Source: Sphingomonas mollis
GTDB lineage: Bacteria > Pseudomonadota > Alphaproteobacteria > Sphingomonadales > Sphingomonadaceae
Direction of reading: 5' to 3'
DNA: 64,000 bases
Assembly (NCBI RefSeq): GCF_016427505.1
Contig: NZ_JAELXS010000004.1
Span: 62,001 to 126,000, forward strand
The first letter of the stretch is position 1; every line of letters starts with the position of its first letter. Under the pieces are notes generated by a model. That model searched no databases. It worked only from the letters and a program-made list of their open reading frames with translations, and was not told the origin of the DNA. Shown one piece after another: positions 32,701 to 40,006 of this stretch. The position numbers were made by a program, and so were the translations under genes.

Positions 32701-32799
32701 GGATCGAGCCGGCGCGGGCACCGACGGTCGGACAACAACGTGACGTTCGTGCAGCCGGGCTATGCGCGCTATTCGGCGGGGATGCGGTTCTCGTTCTGA
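29761..32799 (+). CDS. TonB-dependent outer-membrane receptor (Xanthomonas/Caulobacter carbohydrate type)
   Basis: A receptor of 1012 residues with a signal peptide (ending GMAAAQ), a spacer, the TonB-box-like [15 protein letters not shown], then the plug domain ([40 protein letters not shown]) and a 22-strand beta-barrel ending in aromatic GMRFSF. This subfamily (TIGR01782) imports oligosaccharides across the outer membrane. A GH16 glucanase upstream suggests a beta-glucan oligosaccharide as ligand, by context only. The start at 29761 is six bases after AGGGGAGG; an ATG codon immediately before it is equally in frame. It is the first gene of a run continuing through halogenase 1, SapC, cupin, halogenase 2 and LacI. 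Confidence 0.93.
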   Translation: MRGFRARSLSRLVIGTSALALVGLPGMAAAQDAAATVGNPGPSDIQDTPATSEPTTGDDIVVTGIRASLRESVDIKRDGQGIVDAISAEDIGKFPDTNLAESLQRITGVSIDRSNGEGSFVTVRGFGPEFNLVTLNGRQMPTSSLGDGLSAPSSRSFDFANLASEGISAVEVYKTGRAAVPSGGIGSSINIRTPRPLDKPGLRGSIAAKGVLDASRNGKDPITPEVSGIISTTFADNRIGVLLTGIYQRRKASVNNASVGYRDGYLGSENNWGSLAQPGDPRAANITNRPDATDVYEVPQNAGYDFTDIDRERINGQLVLQFRPVEELTATVDYTYSRNDIEGRNSSVGIWFNHNDTSSAWTDGPVAGPVFYTERFGANEGKDLAYSGALTTSRSENKSLGGNLTWNAPGGVTMTLDAHHSTAESKPTNRYGNSVSVGNAVFGIQNQTINFENYLPVLSYNMYPGIDPLNVSLITPTGNAFRNSYFKDRINQVQLAGHYDHDGAFLDSIDFGVSYVNNKVRSAYGVIQNDTWGGAGPASDIPDDIFHLATVPDKFDGLGGANDPAIIKQFYTFDFERMVELIDRLYKTCGGDNDCRAPFNTDRRTTEKTLSPFIQINNKFDLFSRPAHLIAGVRYDQTLVNSSALVPVPSGTRWVSQNEFGVIYSGASAFTRFKGEYQNWLPAFDFDMQPIENVKLRASYSHTITRADYASLQGGRTIDQLFRVGGGTGQQGNPGLIPYKSKNIDLSAEWYYSRESYISVGYFHKDVENFISSTQVNTPAFDLTNPASGPRYRAAVAALGANASGGAIRDYIFTNFPSTTRPNLNAAGGFVRDATGFITGDIFGVAGDDPVNFQIGTPVNSDQTGKIDGFEFAVQHRFWDTGFGTILNYTIVNGDARYNNALPASVTQFALVGLSDSANAVGYYDKNGIQARVAYNWRAEFLASTGINPTYVQAYGQVDASASYEFTKGLTAFVEAINLTGSSRRGHRRSDNNVTFVQPGYARYSAGMRFSF

Positions 32800-32887
32800 T
32801 GGCGATGGACCTGCCGGTGGGGTGGCTTTTTCCGTCGCCCGGCGGCAGGTCTATTGCGATCGGGGTCCAGTGAAGACGGGAAACACG

Positions 32888-34447
32888 GTGGATACGCCAG
32901 TCGCCCATATCGTGATCGTCGGCGGCGGTACCGCCGGGTGGCTGGCGGCGTGCCTGATCGCGGCGCGGGCCGATCCGGCGGCATCGGCTCCGTTGCGCGT
33001 CACGCTGGTCGAATCGCCCGACGTGCCGACGATCGGCGTCGGCGAGGGAACATGGCCGACGATGCGGCGCACGCTGGCGCGGATCGGCATCGACGAGGCG
33101 GATTTCCTGACCGCGTGTGACGCGTCGTTCAAACAGGGATCGCGGTTCGACGGGTGGGTGACGGGAGCGGCCGGCGACAGCTATCTGCATCCGTTCGTCG
33201 CACCGATGGAGGGCGATCCGGCGGCGGTCGTGGCGGCATGGCGCGATCATGGCGCCGACTTTGCAGGGATGGTGAGCGCGCAACCGCATGTCTGTGCGCG
33301 CGATCTGGCGCCGCGGCAGCGGGGGATGCCGGGTTATGCCGGCGCGCTGAATTATGCCTATCACCTCGATGCGGCCAAGCTCGCCGCGCTGCTGATGCGC
33401 CATGCGACGGAGCGGCTGGGTGTTCGCCATGTCCGCGACCATGTCGTCGGCGTCGACAAGGCGGCGGACGGCGATATCGCGGCGGTGCGGACGCGGGAAT
33501 CGGGTGCGATCGGTGGCGATCTGTTCCTCGACTGCACCGGCCATGCGGCGCTGCTGATCGGTGGCGAATACGGCGTCGGGGTGATCGACCGCAGCGGCGA
33601 GTTGTTCAACGACCGGGCGCTGGCGGTGCAGGTGCCGGTGGCGGCAGGATCGCCGATCGCCTCGCAGACGAACGCAACCGCGCATGGAGCCGGCTGGATC
33701 TGGGATATCGGCCTGCCGACGCGGCGGGGCGTGGGGTGCGTGTATTCGTCGGCCCATGCCAGCGATGACGAAGCGATGGACACACTTATGGCGTATCTGG
33801 GCCGTGCCGCACCGGGCGTCGGGATGAACGCGCTGTCGGTGCGACGGCTAACCTTCCGGTCGCAGCATCGCGAACGGTTCTGGGTGCGCAATTGTCTGGC
33901 GGTCGGACTGTCGGCGGGGTTTTTAGAGCCGCTGGAGGCATCGGCGATCGTGCTGATCGAATTGTCGCTGGATGCGCTGCTCGACCATTTTCCGGCGACG
34001 CGCGGGGTGATGGACATTCATGCCGCTCGCTTCGACGCGCTGTTCCGCTATCGCTGGGACCGGATCGTGGAGTTCCTGAAGCTGCATTATGTGCTCAGCC
34101 GGCGTGACGAACCCTATTGGCGCGATCACCGCGATAGTGCGACGATCCCGCCGCGGCTGGCGGAGCTGTTGCAGGTATGGCGTCACCAGCCGCCGTTGCG
34201 CACCGATTTCGGGATGATCGACGAGGTGTTTCCGGCCGCCAGCTATCAATACGTCCTGTATGGCATGGGATTTCCACCGCCCCGCCCGGCGATCGTGCGG
34301 GGAGATGCGCGCGCCGACATGGCGCAGTTGCTCCGCGGCGTCGACCAACGCGCACGGACGCTTGCGGCCAGCCTGCCGACCAATCGTGCCTATCTCGACG
34401 CGTTGCGCAATGTCCGCGCAGCGCCAGCCATGGAACATAGCGCCTGA
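32888..34447 (+). CDS. Flavin-dependent tryptophan halogenase family protein 1
   Basis: A protein of 519 residues in the tryptophan halogenase (Trp_halogenase) family, which uses FADH2, O2 and halide to halogenate indole-type aromatics. The FAD site GGGTAGW lies at the N-terminus, and [16 protein letters not shown] is a sub-family marker. The catalytic lysine is in [12 protein letters not shown], and FLEPLEAS provides the active-site Glu. The WxWxIP motif is altered: GWIWDIGL has Gly where Pro normally follows. The start is not certain; GTG at 32888 gives a normal N-terminus, with GTG at 32870 as alternative and a frame open further up. It lies 88 bases after the TonB receptor and is followed directly by SapC. 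The physiological substrate is unknown. Confidence 0.85.
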   Translation: MDTPVAHIVIVGGGTAGWLAACLIAARADPAASAPLRVTLVESPDVPTIGVGEGTWPTMRRTLARIGIDEADFLTACDASFKQGSRFDGWVTGAAGDSYLHPFVAPMEGDPAAVVAAWRDHGADFAGMVSAQPHVCARDLAPRQRGMPGYAGALNYAYHLDAAKLAALLMRHATERLGVRHVRDHVVGVDKAADGDIAAVRTRESGAIGGDLFLDCTGHAALLIGGEYGVGVIDRSGELFNDRALAVQVPVAAGSPIASQTNATAHGAGWIWDIGLPTRRGVGCVYSSAHASDDEAMDTLMAYLGRAAPGVGMNALSVRRLTFRSQHRERFWVRNCLAVGLSAGFLEPLEASAIVLIELSLDALLDHFPATRGVMDIHAARFDALFRYRWDRIVEFLKLHYVLSRRDEPYWRDHRDSATIPPRLAELLQVWRHQPPLRTDFGMIDEVFPAASYQYVLYGMGFPPPRPAIVRGDARADMAQLLRGVDQRARTLAASLPTNRAYLDALRNVRAAPAMEHSA

Positions 34448-34448
34448 C

Positions 34449-35156
34449 ATGCCCGACCATGTGATCCTCGCCGCCGAAACCCATCGCGACCTGCGTATCC
34501 GCACCGATCATGCGGCCGATACGGCGATGTCGTGCATCACCGTGCCGACCGAGTTCCGGCGGGTGCAGAACGAATATCCGATTCTGTTCCGGCTGAACCA
34601 GGAAAGCGGCGAGTTCACCGCGCTGGCGCTGTTCGGGTTCGAAATCGGCGAGAACCTGTTCCTCGACAATGATCGCTGGGACGCGCGGTATCGGCCGCTG
34701 GCGATCGACATCCAGCCCTTCCTGATCGGTCGCCACCGCGACGGATCGGACGTGCGACAGGTGCATATCGACATGGCGAGCGCGCGCGTCAGCCGTGACG
34801 ACGGCGTGCGGGTGTTCGACGAGCATGACCGGCCGACGCCGTTTCTGGAACGGATCATCGACCAGTTGCGCGCGCTGGACGAGGGATATGTCGCATCGGC
34901 CGGCTTCTTCGCCGCGCTGCGCCGGTACGACCTGCTCGAACCGCTGACGCTGGAGATCACGCTGGATGACGGATCGACCAACCGTCTGGTGGGGTTCCAT
35001 GTCATCGACGAGGAGCGGCTGGCGGCGCTGGACGAGGCGGCGCTGGGCGACCTGCACGGGGCGGGACATCTGATGCCGATGTTCATGGCGCTCGCCTCGC
35101 TCGGCAATATTGGCGATCTGGTGGCGCGCAAGAGTCGACGTGGTCGGCATGGCTGA
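34449..35156 (+). CDS. SapC family protein
   Basis: A 235-residue protein of the SapC family, named after an S-layer-associated gene but with no known activity in this setting. Recognisable segments are the N-terminal CITVPTEFRRVQNEYPILFR, LALFGFEIGENLFLD, and YRPLAIDIQPFLIG. There is no signal peptide or membrane helix, so it is likely cytosolic. The start at 34449 begins one base after the halogenase 1 stop, which argues for coupled translation. SapC genes travel with TonB receptors and tryptophan halogenases in many sphingomonads, Caulobacterales and xanthomonads. Confidence 0.88.
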   Translation: MPDHVILAAETHRDLRIRTDHAADTAMSCITVPTEFRRVQNEYPILFRLNQESGEFTALALFGFEIGENLFLDNDRWDARYRPLAIDIQPFLIGRHRDGSDVRQVHIDMASARVSRDDGVRVFDEHDRPTPFLERIIDQLRALDEGYVASAGFFAALRRYDLLEPLTLEITLDDGSTNRLVGFHVIDEERLAALDEAALGDLHGAGHLMPMFMALASLGNIGDLVARKSRRGRHG

Positions 35157-36171
35157 GGACATCTTCGCCACCCTGCCCCGCCTGCCGGAGGTCACGATCG
35201 AAAGCCCGGCGGCGCTGGATGCGTTGCTGCGCAACCGGACCGAGCCGGTGGTGATCCGCGGGCTGGTCGATGGCTGGCCGCTGGTGAAAGCGGGCCGCCG
35301 GTCCGGGGCGGCGGCGCGGGAGTATATCGTCCGCCATGCCCGCGATCTGCCCTTCACCGTATCGGTAGGCGCGTCGCATAGCGGCGGGCGGCTGTTCTAC
35401 GACGACAGGCTGGGCATGAATTTCCAGACGCTGCGCGCGAAGCTGCCCGAGATATTCGCGCAGATCGCGGCGGGTGAGGACAAGCCGGTGGCGCCGCCGA
35501 TCTATCTCGCCTCGATCGACCTCGCCGCGTTCTTCACCGGCCTGCACGAGGCCAATCATGTCGATCTGGGCGGGCGGACGGCGCTCGCCAGTATCTGGAT
35601 GGGCACGCGCACGCGGATCGCCGCGCATAACGATGTGCCGCACAATCTGGCCTGTGTCGCGGTCGGCCGGCGGCGCTTCACGGTCTTTCCGCGCGAGCAG
35701 TTCCGCAACCTGTATCTGGGGCCGGTCGACAATACGCCGGCGGGTCGCGCGGTGAGCATGGTGGATTTCCATGCGCCCGATTTCGATCGCCATCCCCGCT
35801 TTCGCGAAGCCCTGTCCTACGGCGCGGTCGCCAATCTGACGGCGGGGGACGCGATCTATATGCCGTCGCTGTGGTGGCATCATGTCGAAGGGCTGGACCC
35901 GTTCAACGTGCTGGTGAATTACTGGTGGCGCGAGACGCCGCGGTGGCTGGGCCAGCCACAGGATGCGCTGAACCATGCGATGCTGGCGATCCGCGATTTG
36001 CCCGACGACGAGAAGCGATACTGGCGCGACATGTTCGATTATTATGTGTTCGATAACGACGCCGGCGTGACCGCGCATATCCCGGAGGCGGCACGCAGCG
36101 TGCTGGCGCCGATGACGCCCGAGAGCGCCGGCCGCATCCGTGCTTTCCTGTTGCGGGCGCTCAGCCGATGA
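35149..36171 (+). CDS. Cupin-like (JmjC-type) Fe(II)/2-oxoglutarate oxygenase family protein
   Basis: A 340-residue member of the cupin_8/JmjC-like group related to FIH-type hydroxylases. The double-stranded beta-helix carries the iron-binding triad: His160 and Asp162 in AAHNDVPHNLACV, and the distal His in YMPSLWWHHVEGLDPFN. The N-terminal part (TEPVVIRGLVDGWPLVKAG) is typical of the family. Such enzymes hydroxylate proteins or small molecules; the target here is unknown. It overlaps the end of SapC by eight bases, and its stop overlaps a possible start of halogenase 2, so the block is one coupled transcript. Confidence 0.85.
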   Translation: MAEDIFATLPRLPEVTIESPAALDALLRNRTEPVVIRGLVDGWPLVKAGRRSGAAAREYIVRHARDLPFTVSVGASHSGGRLFYDDRLGMNFQTLRAKLPEIFAQIAAGEDKPVAPPIYLASIDLAAFFTGLHEANHVDLGGRTALASIWMGTRTRIAAHNDVPHNLACVAVGRRRFTVFPREQFRNLYLGPVDNTPAGRAVSMVDFHAPDFDRHPRFREALSYGAVANLTAGDAIYMPSLWWHHVEGLDPFNVLVNYWWRETPRWLGQPQDALNHAMLAIRDLPDDEKRYWRDMFDYYVFDNDAGVTAHIPEAARSVLAPMTPESAGRIRAFLLRALSR

Positions 36172-36197
36172 GCGCCGGTTCCGTGCAGGGGAGTTCG

Positions 36198-37673
36198 ATG
36201 CGCCGTGTCGTCATCGCCGGCGGCGGTACGGCAGGATGGATGGCGGCGGCGGCGATCGCGCGCACGATGGGCCGCACGGTCGATCTGACGCTGGTGGAAT
36301 CGGATGCGATCGGCACGGTCGGGGTCGGCGAGTCCACGATCCCGCCGCTCGTTACCTACAACCGGCTGCTGGGCATCAACGAAGCCGATTTCATGCGCGC
36401 CACGCAGGCGACGTTCAAACTCGGCATCCTGTTCGACGACTGGAGGGAGCGCGGCCATCGCTATTTCCATTCGTTTGGAATGACCGGCAAGGATCACTGG
36501 TCGGCCGGTTTCCAGCATTTCTGGCTGTACGGGCAGGAGAAGGGCCACCACCAATCGTACGACGACTATTGCCTGGAACTGGTCGCGGCGATGCAGGGCA
36601 AGTTCGCGCATCTGCCCGACGACCGGGTCAATTATGCCTATCAACTGGATTCCACGCTCTACGCGAAATTCCTGCGCGGGATGGCGGAGGCGGACGGCAC
36701 GACGCGGGTCGAGGGGCGTATCGCGCAGGTAGAGCTGGACGGTGAGCGTGGCGACATCGCTGCGCTGGTGCTGGAATCGGGCGCACGGATCGAGGGCGAC
36801 CTGTTCATCGACTGCACCGGTTTCCGCGCGCTGCTGATCGAACAGGCGCTGCACGCGGGGTTCGACGACTGGACGCATTACCTGCCCTGCGACGCGGCGA
36901 TCGCGGTACAGACCGAAAGCGTGCGGCCCGCCCTGCCCTATACCCGCGCGATGGCGCATGATGCGGGGTGGCAGTGGCGCATTCCATTGCAGCACCGGAC
37001 GGGCAACGGCATCGTGTATTGCAGCCGATATCTGGACCGGGATGCCGCGCTCGACCGGTTGCTGGGCAATATCGAGGGGCGGACGCTGACCGAGCCGAAT
37101 ATGCTGCGCTTCGTCACCGGCGCGCGGCGGCGGCAATGGCACCGGAACTGCATCGCGATCGGCCTGTCGGGCGGGTTTATGGAGCCGCTGGAATCGACCA
37201 GCATCCACCTGATCCAGCGCGCGGTGCTGCGGCTGCTCCGGCTGTTCCCGATGCGCGGGATCAGCGAGCGCGACGTGGCCGAGTTCAACGACCAGCAACA
37301 TACCGACATGCTGCAGATCCGCGATTTCCTGATCCTGCATTACAAGGCGACCGAGCGGCGCGACAGCGCGTTCTGGCGGCAATGCGGGGCGATGCCGATT
37401 CCGGATTCGCTGGACCAGAAGATCGAACTGTTCCGCGAAACCGGCCGCGTATTCCGCAAGAACGAGGAACTGTTCGCGGAGAACAGCTGGGTGCAGGTGA
37501 TGATGGGCCAGGGGATCGTGCCGCGTGCCTATCACCCGATCGTCGGCAAGCTGCGCGACGACGAACTGGCGCGGTTGCTGGCGACGTTGCGTGACGAGGT
37601 GGGGCGGACCGTGGCGGGGTTGCCCGACCATGCCGCCTATGTCGCGCGCTATTGCGGTGCCATGGCGGCGTGA
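36198..37673 (+). CDS. Flavin-dependent tryptophan halogenase family protein 2
   Basis: A protein of 491 residues in the same family as the product at 32888 but a different sub-group. FAD-binding GGGTAGW is at the N-terminus, and GESTIPPLVTYNRLLGINE replaces the GEGTWPT marker. The catalytic lysine is in ATFKLGILFDDW, the intact WxWxIP motif is GWQWRIPL, and the active-site Glu is in FMEPLESTS. All features of an active flavin-dependent halogenase are present. The start at 36198 was preferred because AGGGGAG precedes it by five bases; an upstream ATG at 36168 overlaps the cupin gene's stop. It overlaps the LacI gene at its end. Confidence 0.88.
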   Translation: MRRVVIAGGGTAGWMAAAAIARTMGRTVDLTLVESDAIGTVGVGESTIPPLVTYNRLLGINEADFMRATQATFKLGILFDDWRERGHRYFHSFGMTGKDHWSAGFQHFWLYGQEKGHHQSYDDYCLELVAAMQGKFAHLPDDRVNYAYQLDSTLYAKFLRGMAEADGTTRVEGRIAQVELDGERGDIAALVLESGARIEGDLFIDCTGFRALLIEQALHAGFDDWTHYLPCDAAIAVQTESVRPALPYTRAMAHDAGWQWRIPLQHRTGNGIVYCSRYLDRDAALDRLLGNIEGRTLTEPNMLRFVTGARRRQWHRNCIAIGLSGGFMEPLESTSIHLIQRAVLRLLRLFPMRGISERDVAEFNDQQHTDMLQIRDFLILHYKATERRDSAFWRQCGAMPIPDSLDQKIELFRETGRVFRKNEELFAENSWVQVMMGQGIVPRAYHPIVGKLRDDELARLLATLRDEVGRTVAGLPDHAAYVARYCGAMAA

Positions 37674-38761
37674 GCGGTAGCGTGAGCAGCAGTGGAGCGC
37701 GAGTTACACGACGACGGCAGGCGGTGACGATCAAGCACGTCGCGGCCGATGCCGGCGTGTCGTTGCAGACGGTCAGCCGAGTCATCAACAAGGAGCCCAA
37801 TGTCCGCCCCGAGATGATGGCGCGGGTACAGGCGTCGATCCAGAAACTGGGTTACGTGCCCTCGATCGCGGCGCAGCGGATGGGCGGGTCGCGATCGTAT
37901 TTGATTTTGGCGCTGAACGACCGCGAGCGGACGATCGCGGACTGGCGCAACCGGCAGGGCACGGACTGGGTCGACCAGATGCTGCTGGGCGGGATGCTGA
38001 AATGCGCGGAGCACGGCTATCGCCTGATCGTCGAGCTGGTCGACACCCATAGCGACCATATCGAACGCGAGTTGCTGGCGGCGATCGCGGCGTTGCAGCC
38101 CGATGGCGTGATCCTGACGCCGCCGCATTCGGGCAATCCGATCATTATCCGGCTGCTGGATGCACAGGGCATCCGCTTCGCCCGGATCGGGTCGCTGCAA
38201 GAGGGGCCGGGTTTCACGCTCATCATGGATGACGAACGCGCGGCGCGATTGGCGACCGAGCATCTGCTGGCGCTGGGCCATCGGCGGATCGGCTTCATCG
38301 CCGGGCCGGCGGAGTATGAATTGAGCGGCTGGCGCGTGACCGGCTGGCGCGCGGCGATGGCGGCGGCGGGCGTCGCGGACGAAGCGTTGCTGGCGACCGG
38401 CGATTTCAGCCATGCGTCCGGGCGGGCGGCGGCGATCGGCTTGCTTGCCCTGCCCGATCCGCCGACCGCGATCATCGCCAGCAACGACCAGATGACGCTC
38501 GCCACGCTGGACCTGATGCGCGAGCGGGGGCTGAGCGTGCCCGGCGACCTGTCGCTCGTCAGTTTCGACGACACGCCGATCGCGCGGCTGGCGCATCCGC
38601 CGCTGACCGCGGTGATGCAGCCGATCGCCGATGTCGCGTCGCGCGCCGTCGAGCTTATCATCGGCGATTATGCGGGCGAACCGACGCCGGCGATGCCGGT
38701 GGTGGTGCCGGCGGGGCTGCAACTGCGCCAGTCGACGGCGGCGCCAGCCACCCGGACATAG
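37670..38761 (+). CDS. LacI family transcriptional regulator
   Basis: A regulator of about 363 residues. TIKHVAADAGVSLQTVSRVI is the standard LacI helix-turn-helix followed by the hinge helix. The periplasmic-binding-protein-like effector domain follows (LDLMRERGLSVPGDLSLVSFDD near the C-terminus). The gene overlaps the halogenase 2 stop (GTGA), so it is the last gene of the halogenase block and probably senses a sugar from that cluster. The likely sites are the GAACGTTC palindromes upstream of the TonB receptor. The start is uncertain: GTG at 37670 is coupled, and TTG at 37652 and GTG at 37682 are also possible. Confidence 0.88.
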   Translation: MSGSVSSSGARVTRRRQAVTIKHVAADAGVSLQTVSRVINKEPNVRPEMMARVQASIQKLGYVPSIAAQRMGGSRSYLILALNDRERTIADWRNRQGTDWVDQMLLGGMLKCAEHGYRLIVELVDTHSDHIERELLAAIAALQPDGVILTPPHSGNPIIIRLLDAQGIRFARIGSLQEGPGFTLIMDDERAARLATEHLLALGHRRIGFIAGPAEYELSGWRVTGWRAAMAAAGVADEALLATGDFSHASGRAAAIGLLALPDPPTAIIASNDQMTLATLDLMRERGLSVPGDLSLVSFDDTPIARLAHPPLTAVMQPIADVASRAVELIIGDYAGEPTPAMPVVVPAGLQLRQSTAAPATRT

Positions 38762-38770
38762 GCGGCCGGC

Positions 38771-38810
38771 TGGACGTAGCGGGCGCCGGCCCCTATATAC
38801 CGCTCGGTAT
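38771..38810 (+). promoter_or_regulatory. TetR gene promoter and operator O1, probably giving a leaderless mRNA
   Basis: TGGACG at 38771-38776 and TATATA at 38794-38799 stand 17 bases apart, a textbook -35/-10 arrangement. The palindrome ATACCGCTCGGTAT at 38797-38810 overlaps the -10 and ends on the ATG (38809). The expected transcription start is at about 38806-38809, on or next to the start codon, so the mRNA would have essentially no leader. Two further copies of the palindrome lie after the gene. Confidence 0.7.
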
Positions 38811-39423
38811 GAAAAGTTTGTGTGCTCTTACGGCCGTCAAGGGTCGCCCGCGCGAGTTCGATCTGGACGATGCGCTGGCGGCGGCGCTGCGCGTGTTCTG
38901 GCGCAACGGATACGAGGCGGCGTCGATGGCCGAGCTGACCGCGGCGATGGGGATCACCAAGCCCAGCCTGTACGCGGCGTTCGGCAACAAGGAGGCGCTG
39001 TTCCACAAGGCGCTCGACCTCTACGAGCGCGAAAAGCTGGCCTATATGACCTCTGCGCTCGATGCGCCGACCGCGCGCGGTGTGGCGGAGCGGTTGCTTC
39101 GCGGCGGGCTGGCGATCCAGACGAGCACCTGCGATCCCAAAGGCTGCCTGGGCGTCATCAGCGCAGCGGCGTGCGGCGCCGAGGCGGAGGCGATCAAGGC
39201 GGAGGTCGTGAAGCGGCGTGCTTCGTCGGAGGCAGCGCTGATCCGTCGGTTCGAGGAAGCGAAGGCGGCGGGCGAGTTCCCCGACGGGTTGGAGGCGCCG
39301 GCGCTGGCGCGATACCTGTTCGCGATCATGCAGGGGCTGGCGATCCAGGGCGGGTCCGGCGCAACCTGCGCGGAACTGGGCCAGCTCGTGGAAACCAGCC
39401 TGTCGGTGTGGCCGACCAAATAA
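38809..39423 (+). CDS. TetR family transcriptional repressor
   Basis: A regulator of 204 residues. The N-terminal domain FDLDDALAAALRVFWRNGYE continues into the helix-turn-helix AELTAAMGITKPSLYAAFGNK. The C-terminal ligand domain includes STCDPKGCLGVISAAACG, with three cysteines close together, which might let it sense thiol-reactive compounds; this is speculation. An operator overlaps its own start codon, so it should repress itself. Two more operators after its stop lie around the promoter of the next gene (39622). The start is set at ATG 38809 because of the promoter geometry; a TTG three codons in is possible. Confidence 0.88.
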   Translation: MKSLCALTAVKGRPREFDLDDALAAALRVFWRNGYEAASMAELTAAMGITKPSLYAAFGNKEALFHKALDLYEREKLAYMTSALDAPTARGVAERLLRGGLAIQTSTCDPKGCLGVISAAACGAEAEAIKAEVVKRRASSEAALIRRFEEAKAAGEFPDGLEAPALARYLFAIMQGLAIQGGSGATCAELGQLVETSLSVWPTK

Positions 39424-39425
39424 AA

Positions 39426-39486
39426 ATACCGTCCGGTATAAAAGTCTGTTGACGCGGTGATGGCCGCTTTATATACCGACTGGTAA
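39426..39486 (+). promoter_or_regulatory. TetR operators O2 and O3 flanking a promoter
   Basis: ATACCGTCCGGTAT (39426-39439) directly follows the TetR stop codon, and ATACCGACTGGTAA (39473-39486) lies 47 bases on. Both match the operator at 38797. Between them TTGACG at 39449-39454 and TATACC at 39472-39477 stand 17 bases apart; O3 overlaps the -10. This promoter should drive the small gene at 39622 under TetR control. Confidence 0.72.
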
Positions 39487-39621
39487 CGAAGCTACACCGC
39501 GACGGGATACGGACACGGACAGCGTGTCGGCCCCGTCGTTTCAACCAAGCGACTGACGGCATGCCGATGGATGGCCATCGACGAACCCCGGCGCTCGCCC
39601 AGATCGAAAAGGGGACGTCCC

Positions 39622-39999
39622 ATGGCCTATCTCGACCTCGACAATGCCTTCGCCGCGCCGGGCATGAGCCGGGCCATGGTCGTCAAGGCGCCCGTGGCGG
39701 CGGGCTTCTCCGCGCTGGAATGGAGCGTCATCGCGCTCGCCAAGCGGGATACGCTGCGCAGTCTGGCGCGGCCCAGCCGCCTGTCGCGGGCGATGGGTAG
39801 CCTGTTCGGTTTCGGCACGGCGTCCGCGCTGGCCGATCCCCGACTGGAGGCGTTGCGGCGGCTGGCCGTCCATGCCTGGCACCGCGGCTTCGCGTTGCCG
39901 GTCGCCGAGGTCGAGCGGTTCGTGGCGGCGGGCTTCGCGGCGGCGCAGGTCGAGACGCTGGTCGTCAGCGTCACCGGCCTGCGGATCGCGGAGGCTTGA
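39622..39999 (+). CDS. Small protein of unknown function under TetR control
   Basis: A protein of 125 residues that I do not recognise. It is rich in alanine, arginine and leucine, has no signal peptide or transmembrane segment, and looks largely helical. Visible stretches are FSALEWSVIALAKRD, SRAMGSLFGFG and RRLAVHAWHRGFALP. The start at 39622 follows AAAAGGGGACG at a good distance; an in-frame ATG at 39571 lacks such a site. It lies downstream of a promoter framed by two TetR operators and is convergent with the ABC permease/peptidase gene. Being the only nearby target of that repressor, it may report or relieve the stress the TetR protein senses. Confidence 0.7.
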   Translation: MAYLDLDNAFAAPGMSRAMVVKAPVAAGFSALEWSVIALAKRDTLRSLARPSRLSRAMGSLFGFGTASALADPRLEALRRLAVHAWHRGFALPVAEVERFVAAGFAAAQVETLVVSVTGLRIAEA

Positions 40000-40006
40000 C
40001 GCCCCC

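Noticed and set aside
30019-32721. 900-residue minus-strand open frame opposite the TonB receptor
   Set aside because: The plus strand encodes a complete receptor with signal peptide, plug and barrel end; the antisense product has no recognisable feature.
32800-32887. Longer N-terminus for halogenase 1 starting at 32762
   Set aside because: It would overlap the end of the TonB receptor by 38 bases and adds a basic stretch without similarity to halogenases before the FAD motif.
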